A stretch of 64,000 nt of DNA from Cinclus cinclus (lineage: Eukaryota > Chordata > Aves > Passeriformes > Cinclidae), in contig NC_085052.1 in NCBI RefSeq assembly GCF_963662255.1, forward strand, positions 14,979,151-15,043,150, given 5' to 3'. Below the pieces are notes generated by a model. That model was not told the DNA's origin. It made no database searches and saw only the letters and a program-made list of their open reading frames with translations. A program made the position numbers and the translations under genes. Shown in pieces: positions 26,061 through 40,418 of the stretch (positions are counted from its first letter, which is position 1; every line of letters begins with the position of its first letter).

Positions 26061-29000
26061 GGAGCTCTTTCCTTTTTTTTTCCTAGCTGCTTTAACATAC
26101 AGGCATTTTTTTGCTCCCTAAGGTCCTAGGGCTCCCAAGTTAAATTTAGCATGTCATAGAAATGATAACATTGTAACATTTTTTGAAAGCAATATAAGCA
26201 GCTGGATGACTAAGCAAAACAAAGCTCCAAGGTTTCCCTTCATAACAATGCACGCACGTAGGAGCATCATGCAGAAAGTTATACACAGAATGTCAGGAGC
26301 CATTTAAGCAAGCAATTTCTTCCTGGCTCTTTATTTAGTGGAAGACAATTGCCAGGGAGGTCCCCATTTTCTGAAGTACTGTAAGAGAGCAAGCACGTTG
26401 GTCCTTCTCCTTCAGAGAACTGGAGCATGAATACTTGATGTTTGACAGTATTTGTACCTCTCTGGTCTTCTCTTTCCATCCATCACTATCATCAGTTCAT
26501 TGCCTCCCCTCAAACGTGAGAGAGTACATCCTTGTCTATCTGCCAAGAAAAAGTCACTCCACAACATATTCAAAGTGATTTATGAGCTGAAAGCAAAACA
26601 AAGGCACTGAATAACCAAACACAGATACAGGCAGCAGTATCATTTAATCAATTACATTACCCACTCTTATGATACACTTGTGAATTATGTTCTTTTTGCA
26701 TGTATAATTAGAAGACAGAACAGATGGTGAAAGCTTAGTTTAAAGGCCTTAGATAAAGTTTTAAAATAACCATTGCTGCCAAGTGATCATTCGCTGTAAC
26801 AGAATATATTTTTCATTAAGCTATGGTTTTGCCAAGGTCTAATACACTAGATGGTAATGAGACTGTACAAACATTACTCTCCAGGGTCTTACTCTACCAG
26901 AGTTCATTGTAATGGAATGTGAACATGGAGTGGATGATTGGGGGTGGCTCTAAGGTACATTGCCATCACTCATTTAAGTGACAGAACAATCAAGGGGATC
27001 ATCTCTGAGAAGCCAGCACTACTCTGAGAGGAAGGAAAATTATATTCTATTATGTGAGTATTAATGCTTCAGGCATGTTCTCATATACGGACATTTATCA
27101 GCATGGAGCAAAGGAAAGTACTGAAAAAGAGAATCATGCCCAATTCATAAAAGACTCTAATAACTAAGGGCAGAGGATAACATCAACCTATCTTCCTATA
27201 ACCCTGCTCAGATTGTTTCTCTCAGCACTGTATAGCACAACCTACATTATGTATTGAATTCATGCTCCCTGAAGGTCTTAGTTTTATTATTTGTTTATTT
27301 CCAAAAGCATTTGTAAAAGAGGTTTAAAATATAACAGCTCTTTTCTCCCTGGCTTCATTTGGAAGCAAACCTATGCTTCTGCATGCTTGTCTTCTTGTGT
27401 TTGTGTGTAGTCCACTCAAAGCAAGTCAAAGAAAGAAACATTCTTTCTAGGGAATAAGTAGGTCCAAGAACCCATGTAAAATAGCTGTAAATTAGGTATT
27501 TCCTCATGTACAAAATGCCTAGGACAGCTCCTGACTGCTTGACACAGTCTAGCAGCATCACAGAAAGACAGTCTTGCACAACTTTTAGATTCCCACAGCA
27601 CTGCAACACTGATGGACACACAGCAGATGTTGCTGGAGCAGGAAATTAAAAAGGTAGTAAATTAGGCAGTGATTCAACCACTGAGGTGTTTCTAGGTCAG
27701 CCTGATGATATGTGGCCTTGTAAAAGATGCAACCACACCCTTGGAAAGTTCAGTCATCACAGATGCTGAATGCTGAATATTTGATCAATATGTTGGTCAA
27801 AGAGAAAGGTGGCACTGGATATGGAATTGTGTTGATTTTCGGGAAGAATTATTAGCTACCAAGTGAAAAAATGTACAGAAGTTTGCTATGCTCAGTTAAA
27901 TCCCCATGGTACATCTGCAAAAATGATACTTTTCCTTTCAAATATTTTTAGCATCTTACAAAACAACGAAAACAAACACAATGCGCTCGAGTGAATCCTC
28001 TTTTAAAATAAAGCCCATTACATCTTTGCATCGATTATAGACCTGAGAAAGTACAACATCTGAAATCATACTTGCCAGTTTTTACTACTTATTGTACAAA
28101 TCTAGAAAGTTTATTTTACTAGTTATTTAAATATTTACAAAGAGATGTCCTCATATATTTATACACTTGGCAGTGATTTGCTTTTTGCTCTGTTTTGCAC
28201 TCTAGCAAAGAAAAAGCAAACAACAAAACAACCCAAGCAAAAACCAGCAGACACTGATCCTTTCATTTTGTTATTTTTAGGATTATACTGATGACACACA
28301 TATTCATTTAAATGATCTTCAGTATATCTAAGCACAATATATGAAATGATCAATAAATAACAAGTCCTACTATTCATTTGTGTCACTGAAAGTACAGTGT
28401 GGTGGTTGGTTCATTAACAGCCCAGAAGCTTCATAGGTTATAATGAAGCAGGATCTTTCCAGCTGGTAACCTCTCCTGTCTCTCTAATAAAAGGGATCAC
28501 CCACCTAGTGATCAAAGTCGAGCTGATATGTTTATGCTCTGCTCCCAACATGCTTCTCACAGTATTTCTCATTTCATAAAAATGTTGAAATTACAGATGT
28601 ACCAGCTGTTCTTGAAAAAGAATATTCTTTTTATAAAGCCTTTTAATAATAACAATCATTAAGTAGAAGGAAACAGAGAGAGTTGACATGTAGAAATCTT
28701 CTGTTACCTTTTGAGTCCATGGTTATATTACAATACTGTTGCAGTCCAGCTCTGGAGTGACTTTTTTGGAGCAAATTTTCTGATTATTCCTACTCACCAT
28801 ATTTCAACTTTCAGGGGATACACTCCAGAAAGATGGCTAATCAATCCCACTTATTAATGCATATTGAGTCTGAGGGAGCCAAGCAGGCATAGGAATATTT
28901 TTCAAGTATATAAAGTGTGGAAGAAAAGAAACAAAAAACAACTGGAATCAATATTTTACCATACTGAGACATCTCTCTATGTTAGAACAAAAATCTACTT

Positions 29001-32000
29001 CATTCTTAAAGCCAGAAGCCATGGTATTTCCTGTGACAACTAGAATGCCAAATAGCTCATAATAATTTATCTACTTGCTGTAATAAACACACAGTTTGTA
29101 TATGTACGTAGTATTCTCACCACAATAGCACAGTTTCCCCAAAATATCTTGGTAAACAGGAATTGATGTTCTGAGGCAACTGCTGTTCTGTTTCTTTACC
29201 AGCCCAAAATCGTATACTGTATTATTTATGTTACATACTTACCTTCAAAATTTGTACAAACAAAAAGTAATCAACCTGTCATCCTTCGCATTTAAAATAT
29301 CCAACACTTTAGTAGTACCACGATCTTCTGAGGAACAAAAATTAAATAAAAATCAAGGGAGGTAGCCAGCACTTGTGACTACTGTTTGCCTTTGGTACGA
29401 TACCAAGAAACAGAAACTGCTGCCACTTCTTTTTAATAAAAAAAAATCCCTTTGCAGACCTTAGAGAATCAAGTTTTATGCATACGATAAATAATGCAGC
29501 ATTTTCAAGTGTGGAATGTAACTAACATGAAAGCTACAGAAAATCCTCCTCCATAACTAGAGGTAAATTATATAAGGCTTATCAATTCCTTTGACCCTGT
29601 TTTAATTGCTGCATTTGTCTTTGCAATGGAGGGCTCTTAGGAGTCTTAGATCTACTTTGACTTTGCAATGTGACATTTTAATCTTCAAACAGATTGAGAA
29701 AATAGATGGATTTGTGATCACATTGTGGAGACATTGCAATCTACACCATACCTAAATCTCATCCTACACTGCAAGAGAACTCTCACTCTATCCTGCCTGT
29801 TGGAGCTCTCCAAAATAGGCAGGTTGACTGCTTGGTGATTTGAGATCTGGAGAGTCACAACCATTGCTGTTGACTCTTTATAAGCCTAACTTCACTCTTT
29901 TATTTATTTAGCAACTTGCCTTCTTCAGGCCTTATTTATTAAGGCGTTATTTGAAAAACTTTTATTTCTCCAGCTTATCTATGTCCATTTCCCACTGTTG
30001 TCAAACATATAAAGACAGCCTTTAATCTTGGCCTGCCAATTGCCAGCACCTCCACTCTCTCCCCAAAACGAGTAATTTTTTATGAATTCTATTATTGCCT
30101 CACCATGCACATTCCCATTGCTCCTTGAATTTGACTCCATTGTCTGTTTTCTCATACTTTCCTCCTACATTTTAAGGATTGTCAAACAAAATTTCTGACA
30201 TATCCTACAGACTCCCAGCAATCGAGTTCTATTTGGCATCTCCATAGCATCACCAACACCTACAATTCAACACACACTTCTACATTTCCTGCCAAATTTA
30301 AAGACCTAAGAAGGTCCCAGATTTACAGAGTGCAACTTACATTAAGTAGTATTTTTTTTAAATTGTTAATATAGCTACACTTTTATTTTTGTTTCCTCAG
30401 GATAAAATGTTGCCTTAATTATTTAGAAACTTTATTGCTGAGAACGTTTTTATACCTTTTACATTTTTATCAAATGTGGTGAGTGCATTTTGTTTTTATT
30501 TGCTGTTACAACAATCACTCACTAAAAAGTCTCCTACATTTTGTAAGCTTTAAATTAGTTGTCATTTGTACCCAAAAGCTGTATATCCTTTATATGTACC
30601 TAGAGTTATTTCAGAATTATGTGACTGAACAGATATAAACATTTACAAATATTTCAAAATTTTTATGCATTTCTTTGTGTTTTTTCAGTCATCACTGCAC
30701 CATGGTACTCTAATGAGATTTAAAGTACTGTTTTTTTCCTACACTGTCTGTATCAGTCTTGTTTGACTGTAATTTGGAGACCAGTGGTCAGTTTCTGATC
30801 TTAGGCTGTTGGGAGATTTTAAATTACTTACAAAGCATAAAGCTTAGCTCTGATGTCTCTCACAGCATTCCATTCTTGGCCCAGTACTCTTTCTAATCTT
30901 TATGCTGGCACTTAGAGGACAAAGTCTTTGGCAGTATTTGCATGTCCCTGAACGGATGCTGATACTCCACTTATCTTCCTTTAACACCTTCTATCCCTCA
31001 GGCATTTTTATTGTTCTTAGATCATTTGTCCAACCTCCACTACCAGACACATCGTAATATTCTCCATCTAAATTCAACCAAAAAATGAAAGCAGGTTATT
31101 TTTACTGAGAAAGGTTGTTAAGCTGTTATTATTTTCTTTAGTACATAAGCAATCCTGTATCTAATATTCAGTCCAAATACAAAAAGGAGAAGAGAGCTGC
31201 CAGTCTGGTTATTAATATTTAAAGCTTAGGTCCATTCAGTTAACTGATTTTTATTTCTGCTAAGATAGACTGCTCTTTTATTATCTTGATATTGATACCT
31301 TGGGCTATGCTTTTATTTCTTGCAGCATGATAGCTGTGAACCTGCCCATATTATGAAATCTACTTTTTTTGACAAATTGGAATTAATAAAAAAGTATTGT
31401 CGCCTGTGTCTTCTCTGGAACATTTTAAACTATTCATATTCAACAGTCGAGTTCATCTCTGGTTGTACAGAGGAGACCTGAAAAAATACCTACACCTCAA
31501 TTTTCAAAGACAGGGTACAGAATAGATCACAAGTCCTAAGAGAGATTGGCAGAAGCAAAACTTAAATCTAGGTCTACTAAGACAAAATATATAGCTCACT
31601 TATGTCACACATAATGGGTTAAAATAAGATGCTCTTGCATAGGTAGTACAGTTGGAGAAACCATATGCAGATATTTAGTCCCTGCATTGATCCCTTTTAG
31701 TGATTTGAATATTGGTACACAGGATATTTTTTCTTGCAATGTTCCACCAAGATCTGCTACATCTACTCTTTTTTAGTGCTTATTCTTGCAAAAGTTTTTC
31801 ACTTTGTGTTGGTCATTCAGTTCTGTTGCAGATGACTAAATGTGTTAACACAAATAAAAAGATTTGTGAGGCTTGTGTCAGTTACCATGCTTAAGGATAA
31901 AAAGCTCTCTGCTAATGGATACATGGAGTGAAGGGTACCACAAGTGGAAGCAGTACCACAAAGAACAGTAGACTGATGAGCTTAATCCAAAGAGTTAAAA

Positions 32001-33624
32001 CATGTTTAGTCTGCAGCATTCTTCCATTGTTATCTGTGGCCTGAAAGTGGATGAGAACATGCTGGAAAACTGAAGAAAATAAGTAATGGCATGAAAAGAC
32101 AGCATAGAACAAAAAGCTAAAGAGCTGTTCTAAAGCAATGCAGACCAACAATGGATGTTCTTGCAGAGAAGAATTACAGAAGCCCAAATCTTCTTGAGCA
32201 AGAGTTCCCTTTACTTTGGATTACTCCACAGTGGAGAAACATCAGTGCTGTGGTAACCAAAGGAGAGCTTATATTCCCTTGCAAATAAACACCACATTTT
32301 AAGATACTTAAACAAACAGAACCTGCAAGCTATCACTAGCACAAATGTTATTTTGACTTGTTTAACAACAGATTATGATAATTTCCTTCTCACAGTGTGG
32401 AGGAAAAGAAGGGGTTTAAACTGAAGTAGAAATCCTGACATTTTGAATAAGTTTCCTGACTTTTTAGATATATGGCCAAACATGCACTTCTGCATACTTA
32501 ACACTTTGTTAAACATGTGAAAACCTCTTTGAGCTTTCCATGAGCTGACAAGGAATGAAAGGAGAGGTGTCAAGGAAATTTCGGCACTACAGTACATTAC
32601 ATATGGATGCATTTTCCAGCACCATTCCCAGACTTTTACCTCTGCCTCTAAGAAGACACAGTTGGTTGTGGGTAAAAAAAAAAAAAAGGCTTTGTCTAAT
32701 TGCTTAAAATGTATTGAACAAACAAATGTGAAAACAGGATACTCTAAATCAGGAAAAAAAATCTGATTTTACAAGGGCTTGGCTTTATAAGTTTGGACTA
32801 GATCTTGTAAGGGCTATCATGGCCCTTAGAACTCAAAAATTAGTGCCTATTTTCCATTTTTATATAAGTGAAGCACATTAAAAATTAAAAATAGCAACAA
32901 CACAACATTATGACTATATTTTTAAAGATGCAAAAGTCTTCTTTAGCATTGATACATGTGACTATACATTTTTCATGTGCATGATTTTCATCCTAGAAAC
33001 CAGAAAATACAGCCAATTCCAACAATGTCACAAATTGCAGTGTCATCACCATCATGAAAATTCAAGTGCAGAAACCTCTGCTGTAGAGAAGTTTATTCAT
33101 CTATGCTCATGCTGGTTTAAAGCATCTCATAACTGTTGAGGATGATTGCAGCAGCCTGTCAGTGACTGGTTTCAGCAAAAGCCATCTGGATGGGACATGG
33201 CACAATAATTTCCTCCACCATCTCTAAACACACTTGCAGCTGAGTTTTTTCTTTTCAAGATAAGAAAGTAGTTGAATGCTTCTAACATAATAGATTGTCA
33301 AAGTCCAATTTATTTATTCCATACAGTATCTGAACATATTGCATACCACATAAGCTCCACAGTTTACATTTACCAACAGATGTTTTTCTTTCTGAAGCAG
33401 ATGGTATATTGAGTGTACTGTGATATAAATCACATTTGCATTATCAGTCATGAATGCTAATGCATTCCATAAACTGAGTTTTGTGTTTTGATATGATATT
33501 TTTAATAACCATAGCACCATAGCATGTCTGTATAAATCAAGTTATTTGATAACGCAATCAACAAAACCAAATTTCTTTTCTCAGTTGCACAAAAAGATTT
33601 TTTCTTATTCAAAGGTAAGATTTA

Positions 33625-33663
33625 CAAAAAAAAAAAAAACAAAAAACACCAAAAAAACAAAAC
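33625..33663. repeat. A-rich low-complexity tract
   Basis: A 14-base A run followed by AAAAAACACC and AAAAAAACAAAACC units. No source element is visible beside it. Confidence 0.85.
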
Positions 33664-34594
33664 CAAGAATAGAAACGGGCCAGAAAGATAAAAATTTTTT
33701 ATTACCCTTGTCTGATCTGTGCATGCTTATTCTGGTTATGGTTGTTAAATATTAAACTTCAAAGTTAAATAACTCTTACTTTTGCAAGAATTCCAAATTT
33801 TCTAAGCTGTAACCTAATGTTGAGTAATACATTCCAATCAACAAAGCTAGATAAACTTACTTTATTAAGTCCTCACAGGCATTAATAAAGTGAAATAACC
33901 GTGAGTTGAATAACATGTTGCCAGATAATGTTAGTAACTTCACTATTCTTGGGCATGATGATGGTCCTGCTAAATTAAAAAAAGAAAAAAACCCAAATTA
34001 TTTTGGATTTTATTCTTAATTTACATTATTTTTTTCTGTTATTTTCTAGAATGTCACTAACAAGCATCTGGAATGCCCTGCTAAGTAACTTCCTAAAAGG
34101 AATAGAACAGATAATATGTGCAGGTCCCAACAGTAGCCTCCTTTTACAGTATCCAAGGTGTATTTTCACATAAGTGAATTCTCTACTTATTTACTTTCTG
34201 ACCATGATTACAGGTATACCTCGATTCAAACAAATCCTATTTTCAGATTACTTTTTTCTTCCATGAGTTTCATCCCACACAGACATTGCAGGCACAAAGC
34301 AGTTCTCTCAGTGGCACAAACAAGCCCAGCCTCCTTTAAGGGCAAGAGTTCTCATCAGTTGAAAATCAGCCCAGTGTGGCTGAAATGGAACTTCTGATTT
34401 AGAAGCCCAAAGCCTGGTTTGTGCTGGGTGAGAGCAAACACCTCCTCACAAATGTAAATCAATCATTGCTGAATACTGCGCTGCTGCTGGGTGTCCTAGT
34501 AACTCTTCTTAGACAGCTTGCTTGGTTTTGCAGAGAAATGCCTAAAATGTTCAACTGAAGACTTAGGGGCTAAGAAAATGTTGTCCAAATTATG

Positions 34595-34639
34595 AAAAAA
34601 ACAAAACAAAACAGAAAACAAACAAACAAACAAACAAAA
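34595..34639. repeat. AAAC tetranucleotide microsatellite
   Basis: Runs of ACAAA and then about six AAAC units in perfect register. It is a simple repeat and a likely polymorphic site. Confidence 0.9.
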
Positions 34640-37600
34640 CAGATCAAAAAAAGGACATAGCAGTGAAAAGACCTCTGCTTGGATGAAGCACTGCAATTGA
34701 TAATAATATGCTTTTGAAATTAGCTTTGTATGAGGATCAAAAATTAAAATGTGACTTGTCCATTTTACAACCAGAAATCCATGCAACAGCAAGAAAATGA
34801 ATCACACATATAAAAAGCTAAGAATTTTAAGCTTAAAATTCTGTTCCCTCCGAGAACCCTGTGGCATACTGTGATTGATATATCAGCATAATTTGAGATT
34901 GTTGTCTCTGACTGCTTTTAGATGAATTATTTGCAGTAAAATTCAACTAGCACTCAACATAATATGCCTGTTTCTGTGATCTTTTTGAAGAGCTAAAAAG
35001 GGAAAATGAACAGTTGTCCTGCTGCAATAAGAGTAACTGTCAATCCCCTTTGCTTCTTTTAAAAGGAATTGCTGAGATTACAGATTCTGCAAGCTGGATA
35101 CTTTTGAACATACTATTCCCCTTTCCCAACAGCAAGAAATCATTATCCATAGCCATGTTTTTTCACAACTAGACCATTGAGATAGATGTTTCTCATACTA
35201 CAAGTCATTTGTTTTTCTTGAACTCTATTCATTTAATGTAGTATACTTCAGCTTGCAGGTCAGCCTCCATTATTATTTTACAAATATTATGACCTTATCT
35301 TAAAACTTGTAACCCATAAGAGTTCATCATTATTTATTTTTGTTATTCTTTCTCATTTATCTGTTGTTAATTTGTTCTACCTTGTGCATGAAAGGTTTTA
35401 ATTTAGAGATTTTTAGGTACCCATCTTATTTGGCATGATAAATATTTGCTTCTAGGGGGATTTAATACAACTTACTGAGGGTATTTTTTTAACTTGTTAG
35501 GGACTGGAATAACTGTAATATTAAGTTCATCACTGTCAGCTCTGATAATCTTCATATCTATTCATCCCTCCCTTACATTAGAAGAATGTTTATTCTCTGC
35601 TCAACCCTTCTTTTTAAAGCTTGCAATTCTTGATTTGCTGGTAATTTTGTATGATCATTAAACTTCTGTTCAAATGTTTCTTGAAGGGTTTTTTTTTGTC
35701 TTTTGAAAGCTTTAATGTATAGTCATTTGTCTTCTTGTGTAAACTGTCTTAGCAACCATCTGTCACTAAATTTCAAAGTATAGTGGCCCACCCATCTACA
35801 GCTTCCTTCTCACTTGAGTGTTTTTGAAAATCTTTCCCTGTATACACACGTGTACTAGTGGGGCGAGCAACACATTTTAAAAATATATAGTTCATTAGGT
35901 CTCTTTATTTGTCCTTCAGATATGTGTCCTTGCCCCCTCATGAAATCAAATCTAACGGGGAGTAAGGGGTGAGATTAATGGGAAAAAAACACCCATATTC
36001 CTTCTGTGATTGTGATATCGTGTCTGAAAGGACACTGATATTTATGGTATTTGGCTTCTTTTTTAGTGTTGATATTGTGAAGGATCCAAATTAAATCATC
36101 AATCATTTGTCAAGAGCCCTGCAACAGCTACAGCCCTGCAACCAGTCTGTCAGGGTTTCCAAAACAACCACTTCCCACTCTTATAACGCCAGCACAAAAT
36201 ATACTTTCTAGCAGTCTTTAACACATTTAAAAGCACACACTGTAAAATGACAAAAGGCAGAGAATTATATCTGATATCTTAGTTTAGTTTAAAACACAGA
36301 AAGCTAATTCATATCTCATAACATAGTTTAAAGCAGAACCAAAAGATTTCAGGATCACCACATGCTGTAGATCCCAGCTATCCTCTAAACATATTTTGAT
36401 CTTTTGCATGCCAGAGGAGTGCAAAGGCAAAATTTCCCCATCGTTACATGTTGAAGTGTGGGATTTATGGAGTAGATTTATGGCAGCCACAGGCACAAGT
36501 GGTCTTTCAATCCATCCTTAGGCTACTAAAAATGGAACACTTTCATCAGCAACAGTTTCCAACTGCAGAAACACTCCTACATAGTCACACAATTACATAA
36601 CCTCCTCCAGCTCCATTTTTGAAGTTAGATCTGCCCAGTTGTGAAGAAAATTCCAAATCATCTTCCTTTTAGTGGTTAGAAAAATACAAAGATTGTTATT
36701 TTCTTTTCAAAGTGCTGGGATATGATTTTTTTATAATGTGCTTTTTTCCCCTAAGTGTTGCAACCACAAGATTCTGGAATATAATCTGCATGTCCTCAGC
36801 AGAGAACTCATCATTTGTTTAGAAATTGAGATGTTTCCTGATATTTTCTATTATATCTTAATGCACAGCTTCCCTAAGAGAAAAAGACACTGAAGCTTAG
36901 AGAAGACTTAGAATAATTTGGATATAATATGTGTATATTATAAAACAAATTAAATTATGCTACTCCTGATAGAAAGGCTTTATTTATTTAACAAAAAATG
37001 TATCTGAGTTGGCTTCATATGAAGATTATTCCCTTAAAACCTCATAATGGTGAGAAAGGGTCAGGGGAGCTTTGCCGTTTCCAAAAATCCCTTTGAATGA
37101 GAATGTTGATTTTGTCAAGAATGAAACACAAAAGGAAATATACCATTTAGTATTACTTTTTGCTGCACAGTCATGAAGGAACTGGAATCAAATATCTGCA
37201 ACCATAAAATAGAAGTAGCTTGGCTTTCAATAAGTGTGTTTACGTACTAAAACACAAAACTGGGAGACTTTGTACTTACCCAGCACAGGCTCTCTCTCCT
37301 TCTCTCCTCATGGTCAGTCACCACATGTAGTTAAGATTGATTGTCATCAGCCAAGTGATTTCCCCGAGGCACTGGGGCTTCTGGATGTGTAGTCCAGCAT
37401 CACCCCCCCACACATGTGGAGTTTCTGTATTGCCAGCAGTATTTGAGAATAGTGCTTGTTTGGAGGCACCCATTGAAAAATATTGTTAGATTTTGTGGGT
37501 TGCCTATAATACACATCTATTGAAGGAGACATTAAGCAACTTTCTAAGTTAAGTATTCTGAAGGGGTTTGAACAGCATTGACTGGGGAAAGCCTATTCCA

Positions 37601-38689
37601 GTTATTGTTTGACATTGTGCAAGGTGATGCATCTGGTTAGCTTTAGCAGAGGCCCTTAGCTCAGGGTGGCACAACATAAATTTTCACAGCATTCCACTTA
37701 ATAGCAGGTGCTATCAAGGATGTCCTACAGTACACCTAAGGAGCCTCTTCTGCTAAAACAAGGTACATTTGATGCATCCTGATTAAAGACACTTTGTGCA
37801 TTCTGCACAGCAGGGCTAAAAGACTGCTTGGTCTTCCTCTTAAGGAAGGTTTCCAGAGCTCTGTGTCTTAATTTGCTTATGTGACTTCAATCAAACTCTT
37901 AGACCCAGGACCTGGTTATTTTAACTGCAGTTGCCGAAGAAAACTGTATAAGCTGTTCAAAAAGTAAAAGAATATATTTCACACCAAGGAGTAAGATGGT
38001 CTCACCTGAGAAAGCCAAATAATTCTGCCCATAAACTACAGAAGACATTTCATTTGGGGATTATAACATTTGCAAATCTTTGTGTTTGGGTTTTTTAACA
38101 TTCTGGAGTTATTTATTCAAAGTAGCAGCAGTTCTCAGGTTTCCAGTTATTTTGCAGAAAGTCCACGTGGCTTCAGTTGTATGAGTATTTAGATTTCCCA
38201 GATCTGCAGTTTTGTAGAGCTGTGTGGATAGAACTAGCTTTTCCTTCAGTACATTAGTCCTATAGACATTAACTACATTATTACCCACCAAACTAAACAT
38301 ATCTCATAGCCTTTGCCTTAAGAGATTATTTGATAAATCATATATTACTTCAAACCACAAATAAAAATAACAGTGGCTCTCCTTTTACTTTTCCTTTTTT
38401 TCCCTACAGACAGAATTACTTATTAATTCTTGGAGAGTTAGTTTGTAGCTGCTTATTAAACCAGTGATCCTTCTCTACTCACTGCTTGCCAAATTGCCTT
38501 GGTGTAGAAGCAGGGAAGGAGGGACAGACATTTTTAAAAAACAGCCTCCAGGGACTTTACAACTGAATTAGTTTGACGTGATTTGTTTCTGATGAACAAT
38601 TTACCAATAACTTATCACTTTTTTTTTTTCTCTAGGTGCATTAAAATACAGTCTATCAATCATTCTAGCAATTTAGAAGATATTAAGTG

Positions 38690-38960
38690 CACTGATCTAA
38701 AATTCTCTCTTCCCTTCCTGCTGTTACAAACATTGGTGTGTTCTTGTTTGCCCTTTCCAAGCCCTGAGGCCTCCCCTGCCCTTCATGGGTTCAGAAGCTT
38801 TGCTACCATTGATTCCAACAGTTCCATCACACTGGAGGGACTCCTCACTAGCACATGGAACCAGATATGCTCAGCTGATAAAGGCTTTATTTCCTTTAAC
38901 CCGTTCCATCCCAGCTCTCCTATGACTTTTATCTTTTCTAATTACAGTCTCAGCTGACTG
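38690..38960 (-). mobile_element. Possible old CR1/L3-like remnant, antisense on the plus strand
   Basis: The segment around TTTGCCCTTTCCAAGCCCTG and GGCCTCCCCTGCCCTTCATG, followed by a GGTTCAGAAGCTTTGCTACC block, has the order of the antisense CR1/L3 region that usually reads as a CCAGTCCTC-type block, a CCTCCCC block, and a block before a CTCA-rich segment. The match is weak and I judged it by eye. It accounts for part of the 124-codon plus-strand frame at 38583-38957. Confidence 0.35.
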
Positions 38961-40418
38961 GTTTGGCAGGTGCTACCAGGGATGGTCCTGCACATGGTAC
39001 CTGTGACAGTGACTGGGGTAGCAGCTTCTTCAGCAAGGGTGTGCACAAGAGAAGCCATCTTCTTCATGGTCAAACCATCCTGGTCATCTAAGCTGTCCTT
39101 CTCTTCAGCACAACCCCTCATATACCAGGTCCATATTATTTTATAATAGTTGATTCGGTGAGCAATCTGTAAGATGTATTCTTAATAAAGTTCGGGAAAA
39201 TTGAGGGAAATAAAAAAATAAAGTGATATCTTCTAGTCTTGGAGGAGCTGACAGAACTCGTGTTGGTATCTTTTCCCTTCCAGATGGCATAATTGTAAGT
39301 GATACATAGGCACCCAAGATGTGAGTTAGTTATTTATGGGGAATTCAGAATGTTTGATACTTTGTGTGTGTCCTGAAGTTTGCAGAAACAGCACAACTAG
39401 AACGTATAATTCCTGATAAATGTTGACCAAGTAGAAAGAATATTCAGACAAGGCACTATAACTTCTGTTTTCTTCCATTAGGACTGAAAAATGCCACTGC
39501 TACTCAAGTGCCAGCATCCTGATGCAAAACACAGAGAAGATACTTCACACATCAGCACAATCAAGCAGGAAACAGTGTCAGTGCTTTATAGTAAGAGCAG
39601 TTTAGAAGTAGCATTGTATTTTCAGCTCGGTTAGCAAAACTGCACTTAAATTGGGTGGTTTTATAGACACAGGCAAGAAGCAAATTTCTGCCATTAACAC
39701 ATTTTTCTACCATCCTGACCAATGTTTTAGAATAGTTTACAATGCTGTCCTGTAAAAGTCTATTCCCCAGTTGAAAGTAATGAGTAACAAATTAAGCACT
39801 TTTTTTAGTAACGAATACTGTTTGAATATGGAAGCCTTTACTGTCAGCAATAACTGTTGTACACAGTCCTGTCATTGCCATTCTTTCCTCAGCATGTCAA
39901 GAGGTGTAGTCAGCCTCAACAGAGGAAAAAATTCCAGATTTTTAAGGAAGAAATTTGACCAATACTAGTGTTCTTAATTACCTTTATTCTCAAATGATGA
40001 ATGATCAGTAAATAACTTCATTTCCTAAAGCACTGAATGCCTCTGTTTATTAAAGGATAAATGTATTACAAATCCTTCATTGTCAATATGGTCACCAGAG
40101 CTGCCTGGACATTTTCTGAAACCAAAATAACTCACAGGGCTTTTATCAGAAATCCTCTCACATCCTAGACTAATTTCTGACTAAAGAGAGGGAATATGAC
40201 TCTAGAGCAGCCAATAGCCCAACAGCTCAAGTAAAATCCCATTCCAATGCATTCACACTTACTAATAAATAAATTTCCATCTATCTAAATTAAGCAGAGA
40301 TAATTAAAATCTTTTGTCTTAGGGCAGTCATCAGCCTGACAGTTAAAACTATTGTTTCATGCAGGTTATTATTCAAATTCCTGATTGAGGACAATTAGTC
40401 CACATAACCTGAATCCTC
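38961..40418. other. Sequence just beyond the inferred DNTT 3' end
   Basis: No gene or repeat is recognised. A second minus-strand AATAAA lies near 40050 and is an alternative, more distal end for the DNTT transcript. Confidence 0.5.

Larger units (their letters stand above)
23383..38689. other. AT-rich intergenic sequence, no gene recognised
   Basis: Only simple repeats were found (23988-24013, 26023-26060, 33625-33663, 34595-34639). All open frames are short, at most about 98 codons, and none resembles Tolloid-like CUB or EGF exons, which would be expected downstream of DNTT from mammalian gene order. Confidence 0.6.
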
